Shown: one piece after another, positions 52,539 through 63,904 of the stretch
Layout of the letters: every line of letters begins with the position of its first letter
How positions within the stretch are numbered: position 1 is the first letter of the stretch
NCBI RefSeq assembly: GCF_005747095.1
Contig: NZ_SWLG01000014.1
Coordinates: forward strand, 37,291-101,290
DNA from: Exobacillus caeni
GTDB taxonomy: Bacteria; Bacillota; Bacilli; Bacillales; Guptibacillaceae
Direction of reading: 5' to 3'
Length of the DNA stretch: 64,000 nucleotides
Position numbers and translations under genes: made by a program
Notes under the pieces: model-generated
The model's database searches: none
What the model was told of the DNA's origin: nothing
Seen by the model: the letters and a program-made list of their open reading frames with translations, nothing else

Positions 52539-52666
52539 CAATCAAACGTTTGTTTAATAATTTTGTTCATCAATCAAACGTTTGTTTAATCCATCTGTTC
52601 GTTAATCAAACGTTTGTTTAACTGCTCTGTTCGATAATCAAACGTTTGATTGATATGTCTGTTCGT
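52539..52666. repeat. Four-unit tandem array of CAAACGTTTG palindromes, exact 32-bp period
   Basis: CAAACGTTTG occurs at 52543-52552, 52575-52584, 52607-52616 and 52639-52648, each 32 bp from the next. The spacers are related: most contain TTTAAT or TTTAAC and end in TGTTCG or TGTTCA. A typical unit is AATCAAACGTTTGTTTAA followed by a spacer with TCTGTTCG. The array lies between gatC and a small membrane-protein gene and has no coding capacity. Confidence 0.85.
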
Positions 52667-52678
52667 GTTTTTATATCT

Positions 52679-52840
52679 TCATATTCGATGTCGGTATTTC
52701 CTCGCCTCTTGCATTCGTTCCTTTAATATTTGTTTTTGACTCTCGACCAGCTTGAATTTTTTTAATGTGAATAATGAAAAAACAGCTAGAGCAAAATACC
52801 CTAAATAAATGCCACTGTTTCTTTGCTCGATAAAAAGCAT
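52679..52840 (-). CDS. Small single-pass membrane protein, 53 residues
   Basis: ATG at 52838-52840 follows GGAGGATGCTGA, and the frame ends at TGA 52679-52681. The product has one hydrophobic helix (about residues 11-26, IYLGYFALAVFSLFTL) and a basic, probably coiled tail (KQILKERMQEARKYRHRI). It lies between the proline symporter and the palindrome array; no family is recognised. Confidence 0.65.
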   Translation of the reverse strand: MLFIEQRNSGIYLGYFALAVFSLFTLKKFKLVESQKQILKERMQEARKYRHRI

Positions 52841-52888
52841 TCAGCATCCTCCTACATCGCCTCGTTTTCTTTATTAAACCAAAAGAAA

Positions 52889-52915
52889 AAGCCCCTTTCG
52901 AGTGGAAAGGGACTT
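52889..52915 (-). terminator. Proline symporter terminator
   Basis: AAGCCCCTTTC (52889-52899) pairs with GAAAGGGACTT (52905-52915) with one mismatch; TTTTTC follows on the minus strand. Confidence 0.8.
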
Positions 52916-52925
52916 CATGTTTTCT

Positions 52926-54380
52926 TTATCTTGCGTTTGCTTCGTCAAATTCAGCTTCCATTTCTGGAGTAGGTTCGTCACCAACATAACTGAATACCAT
53001 AGAAGCGATCCAGCACAGTACAAAGCCTGGCACGATTTCGTAAAGGTCGAACAATCCACCGGAAAGCTGTGCCCATACGATTACAGTGACGGCACCGACG
53101 ATGATACCTGCAAGAGCCCCGTTACGAGTCATACGTTTCCAGAACAGGCTCAGAATAATAACCGGTCCAAACGCACCGCCGAAACCAGCCCATGCATAAC
53201 TAACAAGGTTTAACACACTGCTTTCTGGGTTATAGGCAAGTAAGATCGCGATCAAAGCGATAACAAGTACTGCGATACGGCCAACCCATACAAGTTCTGT
53301 TTGGCTCGCGTTCTTTCTTAGTATTGCTTTATAGAAGTCTTCCGCAACAGCACTGGAAGATACAAGCAATTGAGAGTCAATTGTACTCATGATTGCAGAC
53401 AGGATTGCTGCAAGCAAGAACCCAGAGATCCATGGGTTAAACAGTAAGTCTGTAAACTGGATAAACACTGTTTCAGAGTTTTCAAGCGGATTGCCTGCAA
53501 AATAAGCGATTCCGATAAACCCTGTAAAAATTGCACCAAACAGGGAGATGATCATCCAGGTCATTCCGACAAGACGAGCCTTCGGAATTTCGTTTGATGA
53601 TTTTACTGCCATAAAACGCGTAATGATATGCGGTTGGCCAAAGTACCCGAGTCCCCACGCTAGAAGGGAAATGATACCCATTGTTGTCATGCCAGTAAAG
53701 ACGTCAAGATAAGTTGTATCGATGTCACCAACTCGGTTAACTGTTTCGCTCCAGCCGCCCATTTCATTCAAGGCTACGATCGGAACAATAACAAGCGCTA
53801 AGAACATTAATATGCCCTGGAAGAAGTCTGTCCAGCTTACTGCAAGGAATCCGCCAAGGAAGGTATAGGAGATAATAACGATCGCACCTATCCAAAGCGC
53901 TGATTCATAACTCATTCCAAAGGAACTTTCAAACAGGATAGCACCACCGACAAGACCGGAAGAAGTGTAAAAGGTAAAGAATACTAAAATAACTAATGCA
54001 GAAATAACACGTAAAGCCTTCGATTTATCACGGAAACGGTTTTCTAAAAAGTCCGGAACCGTAATGGAATCATTGGCAACTTCCGTATACTTTCTCAAGC
54101 GAGTTGCGATAAATTGCCAGTTGAGATAAGCTCCTATAGCAAGTCCAACACCAATCCAGATTTGGCTCATACCTCCTGCGTACATTGCACCAGGTAAGCC
54201 AAGCAATAACCAACTACTCATATCAGATGCACCCGCACTCAGTGCTGCTACGGAGCCTCCGAGCCTTCTGCCTCCAAGAACATAATCAGACAAGTCACTA
54301 GTTAAACGATACGCCGCGATACCAATCGCAAGCATTCCTACAAGATATACAATAAATGTAATTAACGTTGCTATATTCAT
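52926..54380 (-). CDS. putP: Sodium/proline symporter (PutP/OpuE)
   Basis: A 484-residue transporter of the solute:sodium symporter family with about 13 helices. LGGRRLGGSVAALSAGASDMSSWLLLGLPGAMYAGG near residue 36 holds the sodium site, and WGLGYFGQPHIITRFMAVKSS and QLLVSSSAVAEDFYK are further hallmarks. In B. subtilis the gene at this position next to gatC is opuE, the osmotically controlled proline importer; proximity to a P5C dehydrogenase fits catabolic PutP. Which one applies cannot be told. A 34-residue membrane partner is encoded 8 bp upstream. Confidence 0.94.
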   Translation of the reverse strand: MNIATLITFIVYLVGMLAIGIAAYRLTSDLSDYVLGGRRLGGSVAALSAGASDMSSWLLLGLPGAMYAGGMSQIWIGVGLAIGAYLNWQFIATRLRKYTEVANDSITVPDFLENRFRDKSKALRVISALVILVFFTFYTSSGLVGGAILFESSFGMSYESALWIGAIVIISYTFLGGFLAVSWTDFFQGILMFLALVIVPIVALNEMGGWSETVNRVGDIDTTYLDVFTGMTTMGIISLLAWGLGYFGQPHIITRFMAVKSSNEIPKARLVGMTWMIISLFGAIFTGFIGIAYFAGNPLENSETVFIQFTDLLFNPWISGFLLAAILSAIMSTIDSQLLVSSSAVAEDFYKAILRKNASQTELVWVGRIAVLVIALIAILLAYNPESSVLNLVSYAWAGFGGAFGPVIILSLFWKRMTRNGALAGIIVGAVTVIVWAQLSGGLFDLYEIVPGFVLCWIASMVFSYVGDEPTPEMEAEFDEANAR

Positions 54381-54388
54381 AATGGTAA

Positions 54389-54493
54389 CTACTCTCTCCT
54401 TTCAGTGAAAAATGTAATAATTGATAAGATAACTAAGAGTGGCATAGGTACTAACAACCAGAACCATGTTGCAGCTGTTAATGTATGTTCCAT
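54389..54493 (-). CDS. Symporter small accessory protein, 34 residues
   Basis: ATG at 54491-54493 follows GGAGGTGAGAAA, and the frame ends at TAG 54389-54391. The product MEHTLTAATWFWLLVPMPLL continues with a hydrophobic LVILSII stretch and ends TERRE, giving one membrane helix with a charged C-terminal end. Small proteins of this type precede SSS-family transporters in many bacteria and are annotated as symporter small accessory proteins. Its stop lies just before the symporter ATG, and the symporter ribosome site overlaps its last codons. Confidence 0.8.
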   Translation of the reverse strand: MEHTLTAATWFWLLVPMPLLVILSIITFFTERRE

Positions 54494-54912
54494 TTTCTCA
54501 CCTCCGTTTTATTCACGGGTATGCAATTACCTGCAAATTTGTAAAATTTTCTTAACTCCCGCGTTCCTTTTAAACCATTACTAACTATATCATACAAATG
54601 TAGTAAGAACATTATGAAAATTATAACATATAACTTTTTGTGTATAATTATTCATTATATTGGCTAATTAAACCGTTTTTATAGATATATTGTCATAAGT
54701 ATTCAATTAAATTTATTTAAATAAATTGACTTTTTTGTGACAAAAATTAAATTCATGGTAATAAATACCCATTTTACTTGAATGTTAAACTTTCTTTTCA
54801 GTAAAAAAGTTCTTATAATTATATATCCTTTTTCTTACAGGGACCAAAGAACCGCATTTTACCTTTTTCTTCTCACAGCCATTTATAGTTTGTACATTTT
54901 TCAAAAAAAAAA
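54494..54912. other. AT-rich intergenic region between the symporter operon and rocA
   Basis: No gene is seen in about 420 bases. It contains likely -10 boxes for the symporter operon on the minus strand (TATAAT- and TATAGT-like). No operator palindrome was found. Confidence 0.5.
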
Positions 54913-54931
54913 CCTCCCCATAATAGGGAGG
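54903..54931 (-). terminator. rocA/pruA terminator
   Basis: CCTCCC (54913-54918) pairs with GGGAGG (54926-54931); ten T residues follow on the minus strand (plus A 54903-54912). Confidence 0.85.
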
Positions 54932-54944
54932 CCGAATAAAAAAT

Positions 54945-56492
54945 TTAAAACATCTCTGAGATTGTTTTTGCCTGCATGTGAAGGATCAAGTAATCCGGTC
55001 CGCCTGCTTTGGAGTCAGTACCAGACATTTTAAAGCCGCCGAACGGATGGTATCCAACGATCGCTCCTGTACAGTTACGGTTGAAGTAAAGGTTACCTAC
55101 CTGGAACTCATCCTTCGCTCTTTCGATATACTCACGGTTGTTTGTGATCAACGCGCCTGTCAAGCCGTATTCTGTGTTGTTTGCAACTTCCATCGCTTCA
55201 TCAAAATCTTTTACTTTAGTTAAGGCAACAACAGGTCCGAAGATTTCTTCCTGCTGGATGCGTGCCTCAGGGTCAAGATCTGCGAACACAGTCGGCTGGA
55301 TGAAAAATCCTTTTGAATCGTCACCAGTCCCGCCTGCAACAAGGCGTCCTTCTTCTTTCCCGATTTCGATGTAACTCATGATCTTGTCATAAGCGCCTTT
55401 ATCGATCACAGGTCCCATATAGTTGTCATAGTTAGTTGGGTCACCTGTTGTTAAATCGTTTGTTAACTCTATTACACGATCCAGCACTTTGTCATACACT
55501 TCTTCATGTACTACAGCACGTGAACCAGCAGAACACTTTTGTCCGGAGAAACCAAACGCAGAAACAACGATTGCCTCCGCAGCCAGTTCGAGATCTGCAT
55601 CTTTATCTACTACTACTGTATCTTTACCGCCCATTTCAGCGATAACGCGTTTTAAATGATTTTGTCCCGGTTGGACTTTTGCCGCACGTTCAAAGATTCT
55701 AGTTCCTACTTCACGTGAACCAGTAAAGCTGATCAAGGCTGTTTTTGGATGATCAACAAGATAGTCCCCTACTTCAGAACCGCTTCCTGGTACAAAGTTA
55801 AGTACACCTTTAGGTAAACCTGCTTCTACTAATGCTTCCACAAATTTTGCAGCGATTACGGGTGTAGCGCTTGCTGGTTTCAATAAAACCGTGTTTCCTG
55901 TAACGATTGGAGCTACTGTTGTTCCAGCCATGATTGCAAATGCGAAGTTCCATGGCGGAATGACAACCGTTACACCAGTCGGCGTATAAACATAACGGTT
56001 ATCTTCACCAGGTCGGCTTTGTACTTGCTTTCCGTCACCTAGCTCGATCATCTGGCGAGCATAATATTCCATGAAGTCGATCGCTTCTGCTGTATCCGCA
56101 TCTGCTTCTTTCCACGGTTTACCTGCTTCGTATACAAGGTAAGCAGAAAACTCATGCTTGCGGCGGCGCACAATCGCTGCTGTTCGGATTAAAATTTCCG
56201 CACGAGCTCTTGCACTCCATTTTCTCCAGCTTTTTAACGCTTCGTCCGCAGACTGGATCGCTTTTTCAGCAATATCTTTGTTTGCTTTTGAAACGCGCCC
56301 GATAACTTGTTCCTTGTTCGCTGGATTTTTCGAAACAATTTTCTCCTCGGTGCTAATGCGTTCGCCATTAACAAGCAAGTCATGCTCTTTTCCTAGTTCA
56401 TTCTCAACCTGTTTTAGAGCTTTTTCGAATTCTTTCCGATTCTCTTCAACAGTAAAATCTGTGAATGGTTCATGTGTGTAAGGTACTACCAT
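54945..56492 (-). CDS. pruA: L-glutamate gamma-semialdehyde (P5C) dehydrogenase
   Basis: A 515-residue aldehyde dehydrogenase of the RocA/PruA group. [15 protein letters not shown] at the start is typical for the Bacillus form. [25 protein letters not shown], catalytic Glu286 in AEMGGKDT, nucleophile Cys320 in [10 protein letters not shown] and [10 protein letters not shown] follow. It oxidises glutamate semialdehyde from proline or arginine to glutamate. CAAACGTTTG palindromes at 56562 and 56618, and a partial cre-like TGAAAACGTTTTAG, lie upstream. It may supply the second step after proline import, but no proline dehydrogenase gene is in the window. Confidence 0.95.
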   Translation of the reverse strand: MVVPYTHEPFTDFTVEENRKEFEKALKQVENELGKEHDLLVNGERISTEEKIVSKNPANKEQVIGRVSKANKDIAEKAIQSADEALKSWRKWSARARAEILIRTAAIVRRRKHEFSAYLVYEAGKPWKEADADTAEAIDFMEYYARQMIELGDGKQVQSRPGEDNRYVYTPTGVTVVIPPWNFAFAIMAGTTVAPIVTGNTVLLKPASATPVIAAKFVEALVEAGLPKGVLNFVPGSGSEVGDYLVDHPKTALISFTGSREVGTRIFERAAKVQPGQNHLKRVIAEMGGKDTVVVDKDADLELAAEAIVVSAFGFSGQKCSAGSRAVVHEEVYDKVLDRVIELTNDLTTGDPTNYDNYMGPVIDKGAYDKIMSYIEIGKEEGRLVAGGTGDDSKGFFIQPTVFADLDPEARIQQEEIFGPVVALTKVKDFDEAMEVANNTEYGLTGALITNNREYIERAKDEFQVGNLYFNRNCTGAIVGYHPFGGFKMSGTDSKAGGPDYLILHMQAKTISEMF

Positions 56493-56514
56493 ATTAGAAC
56501 AGCCTCCTTCATTA

Positions 56515-56768
56515 CTAAAACGTTTTCATCTAATAATTCTACATGATAGAAATTGGTTGTTCAAACGTTTGGAATAATCTGAATCAATGATTGCTTATAT
56601 AAAACCAACCAGGTTAGCAAACGTTTGAGCGCCCTCTTGTCTTGTTCCATTTTGAGCTTTTTTTTAAACATGGTTCTTTTTATTTACTAAAAACTTCCTC
56701 TTGAATGACCGCTAAAAGCTGATTTCAAGGCTTTTTAAACACGTTTGTTTTTTCAATCAAACGTTTGT
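56515..56768. promoter_or_regulatory. Region upstream of pruA with scattered CAAACGTTTG palindromes
   Basis: CAAACGTTTG at 56562-56571 and 56618-56627 lies within 140 bp of the start codon, with flanks unlike the array units. Nearer camS, AACACGTTTGTTT and AATCAAACGTTTGTTTAAG (56738-56770) do match the array unit. An imperfect cre-like element (TGAAAACGTTTTAG, minus strand) overlies the leader at about 56515-56528. Confidence 0.45.
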
Positions 56769-56789
56769 TTAAGACTCCGCAAAACAAAA

Positions 56790-56813
56790 AAGAAGAGGCT
56801 CGCACCTCTTCTT
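56790..56813 (-). terminator. camS/ligA terminator
   Basis: AAGAAGAGG (56790-56798) pairs with CCTCTTCTT (56805-56813) with a six-base loop; TTTTGTTTTG follows on the minus strand. It overlaps the stop of camS. Confidence 0.8.
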
Positions 56814-58011
56814 ACTGATAGATATGGACAAATGGTTCTTCTTCATGCGGATCTTTTACTATGATCGATTCTGGTTTATTCATCGAAGTGATATAAACAG
56901 AAACAGGCAGGTCTTGCGGGAATGTGTCTTTTTTATTTTTAACAAGACCTGTAACAAATTGCGTAAACGAAATGATTTCCGATTTGCTGTAAAATTGAAC
57001 CGGTATCTCGACTTTCATTCGTTGCAACTTGTCGTCCCGATAGAGGCCTGTACCAACAACACCTACAAAGTTCGGGAAGAATTCCTGGATACTCCTTTTA
57101 AAGGAATCAAATTTTTCTGCGTCAGACGGATGTGCTTCTTCTGCGTCTTTAGAAGGAAACGCATAATATTTTTCATCGATCTCTTTCCAGCCATCGATGG
57201 AAGCCTTACCGCCGTCCACTACCGTTTTGGCTACAAAGTTACCTGGAACGATCGAATCCCTCGGCTGTTCGATAAATAAAGCAACCACAATTGGAACATC
57301 CACTTTTTCATCGGTTCGAATATCTTTTATAATAGCTTCTGCCGCCTTTTTCCCCTTTGCGACAGCATTTTTTACATCTGCTGTTCCTGTATACTTTAAC
57401 CCCTGGTCATCGTATACAGAAAACGGATAAATGTCATATAGTGAAAGTCCTACGACAACTCCGCCAAGCGCTACCTTATTCTCATCGTTCTTCACATAAT
57501 AGTTATGCTCAAGAATATAGGACAAGTAACGCGGATTCGCCTTTTCGGCTTCCATCACCTTTTCATGCTGTGCCGGGTCTTCCTTCATCCCGAGAGCAGG
57601 GTTTAAGCCCTGTTCGTTCGTTTTGCTTTTTCTTTTTAACCAGGTGTGGATTTCTTTGCTGTCAAACAACTGGCCGTCTTTGAAAAAGTATTTATCAGGA
57701 TCAAATGTTTCCTGTGCTATTCTCATTAAGCCTGTTTCTAATTCATCTACATCAAGGCGGTTATCTACACCGTCCGTGATCAATCCACGGACTGCCCCTG
57801 GATCTAAAGAATTTGTTTCCCCTTTTTTATCTAAAACGCTGCGGTAATATTTTTCAGTCGTCTGAATTTCCTGGCTGATGATCGCTTTTTCTTTCTTATC
57901 ATCAGGCTGTTCAACGATTTTCTCTTCCGGTTTATCTGAATTCGGAAGGCATCCCGACAGCAATAAACTCATCGCACTAATGGAGACGATTAGTCCTCGT
58001 CGTATACCCAT
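56812..58011 (-). CDS. CamS family lipoprotein (sex-pheromone precursor family, YerH)
   Basis: A 399-residue lipoprotein. The signal ends at the lipobox LLLSGC (Cys21). The mature part has GAVRGLITDGVDNRLDVDELETGLMRIAQETFDP, EHNYYVKNDENKVALGGVVVGLSLY and FFPNFVGVVGTGLYRDDKLQRMKVEIPVQF, typical of CamS. In Enterococcus and Staphylococcus the cleaved signal peptide yields the cAM373-type pheromone; in Bacillus the function of YerH is unclear. GAGGAGAGATGG precedes the ATG, 16 bp after ligA, as in B. subtilis. Confidence 0.92.
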   Translation of the reverse strand: MGIRRGLIVSISAMSLLLSGCLPNSDKPEEKIVEQPDDKKEKAIISQEIQTTEKYYRSVLDKKGETNSLDPGAVRGLITDGVDNRLDVDELETGLMRIAQETFDPDKYFFKDGQLFDSKEIHTWLKRKSKTNEQGLNPALGMKEDPAQHEKVMEAEKANPRYLSYILEHNYYVKNDENKVALGGVVVGLSLYDIYPFSVYDDQGLKYTGTADVKNAVAKGKKAAEAIIKDIRTDEKVDVPIVVALFIEQPRDSIVPGNFVAKTVVDGGKASIDGWKEIDEKYYAFPSKDAEEAHPSDAEKFDSFKRSIQEFFPNFVGVVGTGLYRDDKLQRMKVEIPVQFYSKSEIISFTQFVTGLVKNKKDTFPQDLPVSVYITSMNKPESIIVKDPHEEEPFVHIYQ

Positions 58012-58027
58012 TTACAACCATCTCTCC

Positions 58028-60040
<2,013 letters not shown>

Positions 60041-60067
60041 TCACACCTTCCATCAAGTACAAGATTT

Positions 60068-60150
60068 TATTTTCTAACGTGAAGTTAAAGTTGGTTTCCG
60101 CAACGGGCAGTCTCTTTCCGTAGCGGTCAGCCACAGTTTATCTATTTTGT
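60068..60150. repeat. Remnant of the MITE-like repeat between pcrA and ligA
   Basis: TTTCTAAC and the core TTTCCGCAACGGGCAG with CTTTCCGTAGCGGTCA match the core of the short element at 9626-9765, and CAGTTTATCTATTTTG resembles its right end. The left inverted end is not intact. Confidence 0.6.
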
Positions 60151-60167
60151 AACGGTTAATAAAAAAA

Positions 60168-60209
60168 GCACACGTACTGCCGTATTCCACTGACTGTGAG
60201 ATACGGCAG
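60168..60209 (-). terminator. pcrA terminator
   Basis: CTGCCGTAT (60177-60185) pairs with ATACGGCAG (60201-60209); TTTTTTT follows a few bases later on the minus strand. Confidence 0.75.
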
Positions 60210-60242
60210 AAGCAAAAGATATTTTTTATAGTTTTAACGAGT

Positions 60243-62459
60243 TTATCCTTTTTCAATCGGCGCAAACTTGGCAAGAAGCCTTTTCACGCCAACTGGCTTT
60301 GGAAAAGCAATGTCCAACTCAACGGATTCTCCCTGTCCTTTGACACTGACAACCGTTCCTTCGCCCCATTTGCGGTGCTTTGCTTTGTCGCCGACTTTCC
60401 AATCGAGGGATTCCCCGCCGGTAGATGTGTATTGAGGGCGTTTTGGAACTTTAGGAGCAGCGGGTCTTCCCACTCCACCTGAAGTTGCTGCCCATTGCGG
60501 CACTTTCTTCTCTTCGAATTTCTTTTCAAGCAATTCTTCCGGTATTTCTGCGATGAACCTTGAAACCATGTTCGCATTCGTTTTGCCGTATAACGTCCGC
60601 ATTTTCGCATTGGTCAGGTAAAGCTCTTCTTCTGCCCTTGTGATTCCAACATACGCCAATCTTCGTTCCTCCTGCATTTCCTCTTCATCAAAGAGTGAAC
60701 GGCTGTGAGGGAAGACGCTCTCTTCCATTCCCATCAAGAACACTACAGGAAACTCAAGTCCTTTTGCCGCATGGAGAGTCATCAACGTAACGGCATCGTT
60801 TTGTTCATCTTCTTCATCAAGTTTGTCGATGTCCGCGATTAATGCGAGATCGGTTAGGAAAGCGATCAGGCTCTTGTCCTCGCTCGCTTTTTCAAAGTCA
60901 GTCGTAACAGACAGGAACTCATCGATGTTCTCAAGCCTTGTTTGTGCTTCAATCGTATTCTCATTTTTCAAGGAGTCTCTGTAGCCTGTTTTATCCAACA
61001 CTTCCTCCACAAGCTCTGAAACGGAAAGGTATTCCTGCATTTGATTGAAGTTGGCGATCAAGCCTGCAAACTCGCTTAAGCTATTAACAAAGCGTGCGCT
61101 CAAGCCGACCTGCTCTACTTCCTGAAGGGCGTTGAAAATAGAAAGATCGTTGTCAGCTGCGTATTGGGATACCTTGTCCATCGTGGATGCACCGATTCCC
61201 CGCTTCGGTACGTTAACGATTCGCAGCAAGCTGATATCATCGTCCGGGTTCGCGATCAAGCGCAAATAAGCAAGTACGTCTTTAATTTCTTTTCGATCGT
61301 AGAACTTTGTTCCTCCAACAATGTTATACGTTATGTTGGATTTCATTAAGATTTCCTCGATCACACGAGACTGTGCGTTTGTCCGGTAAAGAATCGCGAT
61401 ATCGGAATTTTTGCGTTTTCCGTCGCTGACCATGTTTCGGATCTTCCCGGCAACATAGTAGCTTTCATCATGTTCGTTGTCTCCCTGGTAATAAGTAAGG
61501 TTGGGTCCTTCGTCATTTTCGGTCCAGAGATTCTTTGGCTTGCGGTTAAAGTTATTGCCGATCACCTTGTTAGCCGCCTGCAGAATTTTCTTTGTGGACC
61601 GGTAGTTTTGCTCTAGCATAATGACCTTTGCTTCAGGGTAATCTTTTTCAAAGGAAAGAATGTTTTCGATATCCGCGCCTCTCCATCTGTAGATCGATTG
61701 GTCGGAATCCCCAACAACACATAAGTTTCCGTGCCGCTCAGCCAGCATATTAACGAGTACGTACTGCGCTCTGTTTGTATCCTGATACTCGTCGACGTGG
61801 ATATATTGAAACTTTCGCTGGTAAAATTCAAGCACTTCCGGGACCTGTTTAAATAGTTTGATCGTCGTCATGATCAGGTCATCAAAATCAAGTGCGTGGT
61901 TTTTTCGAAGCTGCTTCTCATAAGCCCGGTACACATCCAGTACCACGCTCTCGTATGGCCCCTGGGCAATTTTCGAATAGTCTTCTGCCGTCTTCAATTC
62001 GTTCTTTGCACTGCTGATCGAGCCAAGGATGCTTCTTGGGTCAAATTTCTTCGGATCCAGGTTCTTTTCCTTAAGAATTTTTTTAATTACGGAGAGCTGA
62101 TCGCTAGAATCGAGGATCGTAAAATTACGGTTGAATCCAATTCGGTCTATGTCCCTGCGAAGCATTCTTACACACATCGAGTGAAAGGTAGAAATCCAGA
62201 TGTCTTCCGCTGCCGGGCCGGTGATTTTCGCTACACGTTCTTTCATCTCTCTCGCTGCTTTGTTCGTAAACGTAATCGCAAGAATGTTCCACGGCGCTGC
62301 TTGCTTTTCTACGAGAAGATAAGCGATTCGGTGGGTTAATACCCTTGTCTTGCCACTTCCTGCTCCTGCCATGATCAAAAGAGGGCCGTCCGTTGCTTTA
62401 ACAGCGCTTTTCTGTTCCGGGTTTAGCCCCTCCAATAATTTTTCAACTATCCGTTGCAT
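60243..62459 (-). CDS. pcrA: ATP-dependent DNA helicase PcrA (UvrD family)
   Basis: A 738-residue superfamily 1A helicase. Motif Q is [21 protein letters not shown], Walker A AGAGSGKT, Walker B VDEYQDTN, then [37 protein letters not shown] and YVGITRA; a C-terminal [17 protein letters not shown]udor-like domain contacts RNA polymerase. It unwinds DNA in repair and removes RecA and RNA polymerase. It lies 62 bp after pcrB on the same strand. Confidence 0.97.
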   Translation of the reverse strand: MQRIVEKLLEGLNPEQKSAVKATDGPLLIMAGAGSGKTRVLTHRIAYLLVEKQAAPWNILAITFTNKAAREMKERVAKITGPAAEDIWISTFHSMCVRMLRRDIDRIGFNRNFTILDSSDQLSVIKKILKEKNLDPKKFDPRSILGSISSAKNELKTAEDYSKIAQGPYESVVLDVYRAYEKQLRKNHALDFDDLIMTTIKLFKQVPEVLEFYQRKFQYIHVDEYQDTNRAQYVLVNMLAERHGNLCVVGDSDQSIYRWRGADIENILSFEKDYPEAKVIMLEQNYRSTKKILQAANKVIGNNFNRKPKNLWTENDEGPNLTYYQGDNEHDESYYVAGKIRNMVSDGKRKNSDIAILYRTNAQSRVIEEILMKSNITYNIVGGTKFYDRKEIKDVLAYLRLIANPDDDISLLRIVNVPKRGIGASTMDKVSQYAADNDLSIFNALQEVEQVGLSARFVNSLSEFAGLIANFNQMQEYLSVSELVEEVLDKTGYRDSLKNENTIEAQTRLENIDEFLSVTTDFEKASEDKSLIAFLTDLALIADIDKLDEEDEQNDAVTLMTLHAAKGLEFPVVFLMGMEESVFPHSRSLFDEEEMQEERRLAYVGITRAEEELYLTNAKMRTLYGKTNANMVSRFIAEIPEELLEKKFEEKKVPQWAATSGGVGRPAAPKVPKRPQYTSTGGESLDWKVGDKAKHRKWGEGTVVSVKGQGESVELDIAFPKPVGVKRLLAKFAPIEKG

Positions 62460-62521
62460 AATATAGCACTCCTAACAAACGTATGTTCTTGCTTTTATTT
62501 TACTCGAGGCCGAATAGACAA

Positions 62522-63211
62522 TCAATCTTGTTTTAGTATTTTTACTGTTTTCAGTGCTTTCTTTATATCTTCATATATGATATTTCCGACAACAATGGCA
62601 TCTGCATAATGTGCCATCTCTTCTGCTTGCTCCAATGAGGAGATGCCCCCTCCGTAAAACAGCCTGGTATCTTCAAGTACACTCTTCACTTCTTTTACTG
62701 CTTCTATATCGCCGTATGCCCCACTGTATTCCAGATAAAAAATAGGCAGGTGGAACATTTTTTCTGCCATTCTTGCATAGGCAACCACATCTTCAGTCGA
62801 AATAGAGGTATCTGCTGATGTCAACGAGGCTACCTTCGATTCTTCGTTTAACACACAATAGCCTTCCATCACGATCTCATCCCAATCCATCAGTGCACCG
62901 TACTCTTTAACCGCTTCATGGTGAAGTCCTTTTATCCAGCGCACATCGTTCGTGTTAAAAACCGTCGGGATGAAATAGTAGTCAAAACCGGGTGTAATAG
63001 CGTCAATATTTGAAACCTCAAGTACACAGGGTACTGCATATCTTCTTATTCTGGCAAGCAGCTCTAACGTTCGGTCAAGTGTTACACCGTCGCTTCCGCC
63101 CACCATAACAGCATTCGTGCCGGATTCGCATATTTTTTCCAGATCAGTATCCTCGATCTCTTTATTCGGGTCAAGCTTAAAGATATGTTTCCATTCTTTA
63201 TATTCAAGCAT
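62522..63211 (-). CDS. pcrB: Heptaprenylglyceryl phosphate synthase PcrB
   Basis: A 229-residue TIM-barrel prenyltransferase. [22 protein letters not shown] near residue 10, [17 protein letters not shown] near residue 37, [45 protein letters not shown] and [31 protein letters not shown] match the Bacillus PcrB family. The enzyme couples heptaprenyl diphosphate with glycerol-1-phosphate. ATAGGAGGCATGAACA precedes the ATG. It heads the pcrB-pcrA block. Confidence 0.96.
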   Translation of the reverse strand: MLEYKEWKHIFKLDPNKEIEDTDLEKICESGTNAVMVGGSDGVTLDRTLELLARIRRYAVPCVLEVSNIDAITPGFDYYFIPTVFNTNDVRWIKGLHHEAVKEYGALMDWDEIVMEGYCVLNEESKVASLTSADTSISTEDVVAYARMAEKMFHLPIFYLEYSGAYGDIEAVKEVKSVLEDTRLFYGGGISSLEQAEEMAHYADAIVVGNIIYEDIKKALKTVKILKQD

Positions 63212-63371
63212 TGTTCATGCCTCCTATTATTCCAGTTCCTCATAAAGAGGATTATATCAAAAATTGCCCGTTCACTCATCGGTCCGTTCCTTTTTTCCCT
63301 TAATATCTCCTATTCTGGAGAAAGAAAACTCGTAGCAAGAAGTTTTACAGACGTTCTAGAGCGGTTGAAAT

Positions 63372-63640
63372 AGGCTCCATGTCGTTTATTGGAGTTTCGG
63401 AGTGTGTATTGGAGATTCAGAAGTGCTTATTGGAGGATTGGAGCTTCGTTTTGGAGATTCAGCGATTTTAGAGCTTCACCAGGATTTTTAGGTTCAGGGA
63501 GGTTCGGAGTTTTAGCGTAATTTTTAGGGGTTCAGCGAGAGCTTTCGGTGGTTCAGCCATTTCTTTCGGAGTTTCAAGAAATCCAGCCGGTATTTCAGGA
63601 AAGCTTTCAGCACCTCCCGGAAAATTTTTTAGTTATAGAA
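63372..63640. repeat. Degenerate 21-bp-period repeat, left part
   Basis: Units such as TATTGGAGATTCAGAAGTGCT and CTTTCGGAGTTTCAAGAAATC keep a TTC(A/G) core near the middle and a period close to 21 bp. The register slips around 63460-63540. The unit type resembles the cleaner array that follows. The stretch 63212-63371 between pcrB and this array shows no gene. Confidence 0.65.
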
Positions 63641-63641
63641 A

Positions 63642-63809
63642 TTTATTCTTGTTTCAAACTCACTTATTCTAAACTCATCGCCTCTCATTCTAGCTTCAGA
63701 AGCCCTTATTCGTGCTTCAATGAGAGTTGTTCGGCTTTCAGAAGGATTTGCTCCTGTTTCAGGCCAGTTTATTCTTGCTTCAGAGCAATTTATTCTTGTT
63801 TCAGCGCTT
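63642..63809. repeat. Tandem array of eight 21-bp units
   Basis: Eight units of exactly 21 bp begin at 63642, 63663, 63684, 63705, 63726, 63747, 63768 and 63789. The consensus is close to TTTATTCTTGTTTCAGAAGCC, with TATTC in the first half and TTCA in the second best conserved. The open frame through it is only a heptapeptide repeat created by the 21-bp period and has no ribosome site. Confidence 0.85.
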
Positions 63810-63904
63810 TATAAAAGCATCAGTGTCCGATACCTTCTCAATTTTACCCGATTTGAGCTCCTTAACGGATTTGATTAAAATTTTTTGCTAGAATCCCATC
63901 CAGG

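Noticed and set aside
52539..52666. CRISPR array
   Set aside because: The repeat is a palindrome of about ten bases with related spacers, a 32-bp period is too short for repeat plus unique spacer, and no cas gene is near.
56515..56528. A true cre site before pruA
   Set aside because: TGAAAACGTTTTAG lacks the final CA of the consensus, so it was kept only as a weak possibility.
63548..63814. Gene for a heptapeptide-repeat protein
   Set aside because: A 21-bp repeat automatically gives a seven-residue repeat in any open frame; there is no ribosome site and the units drift without respect for codons.
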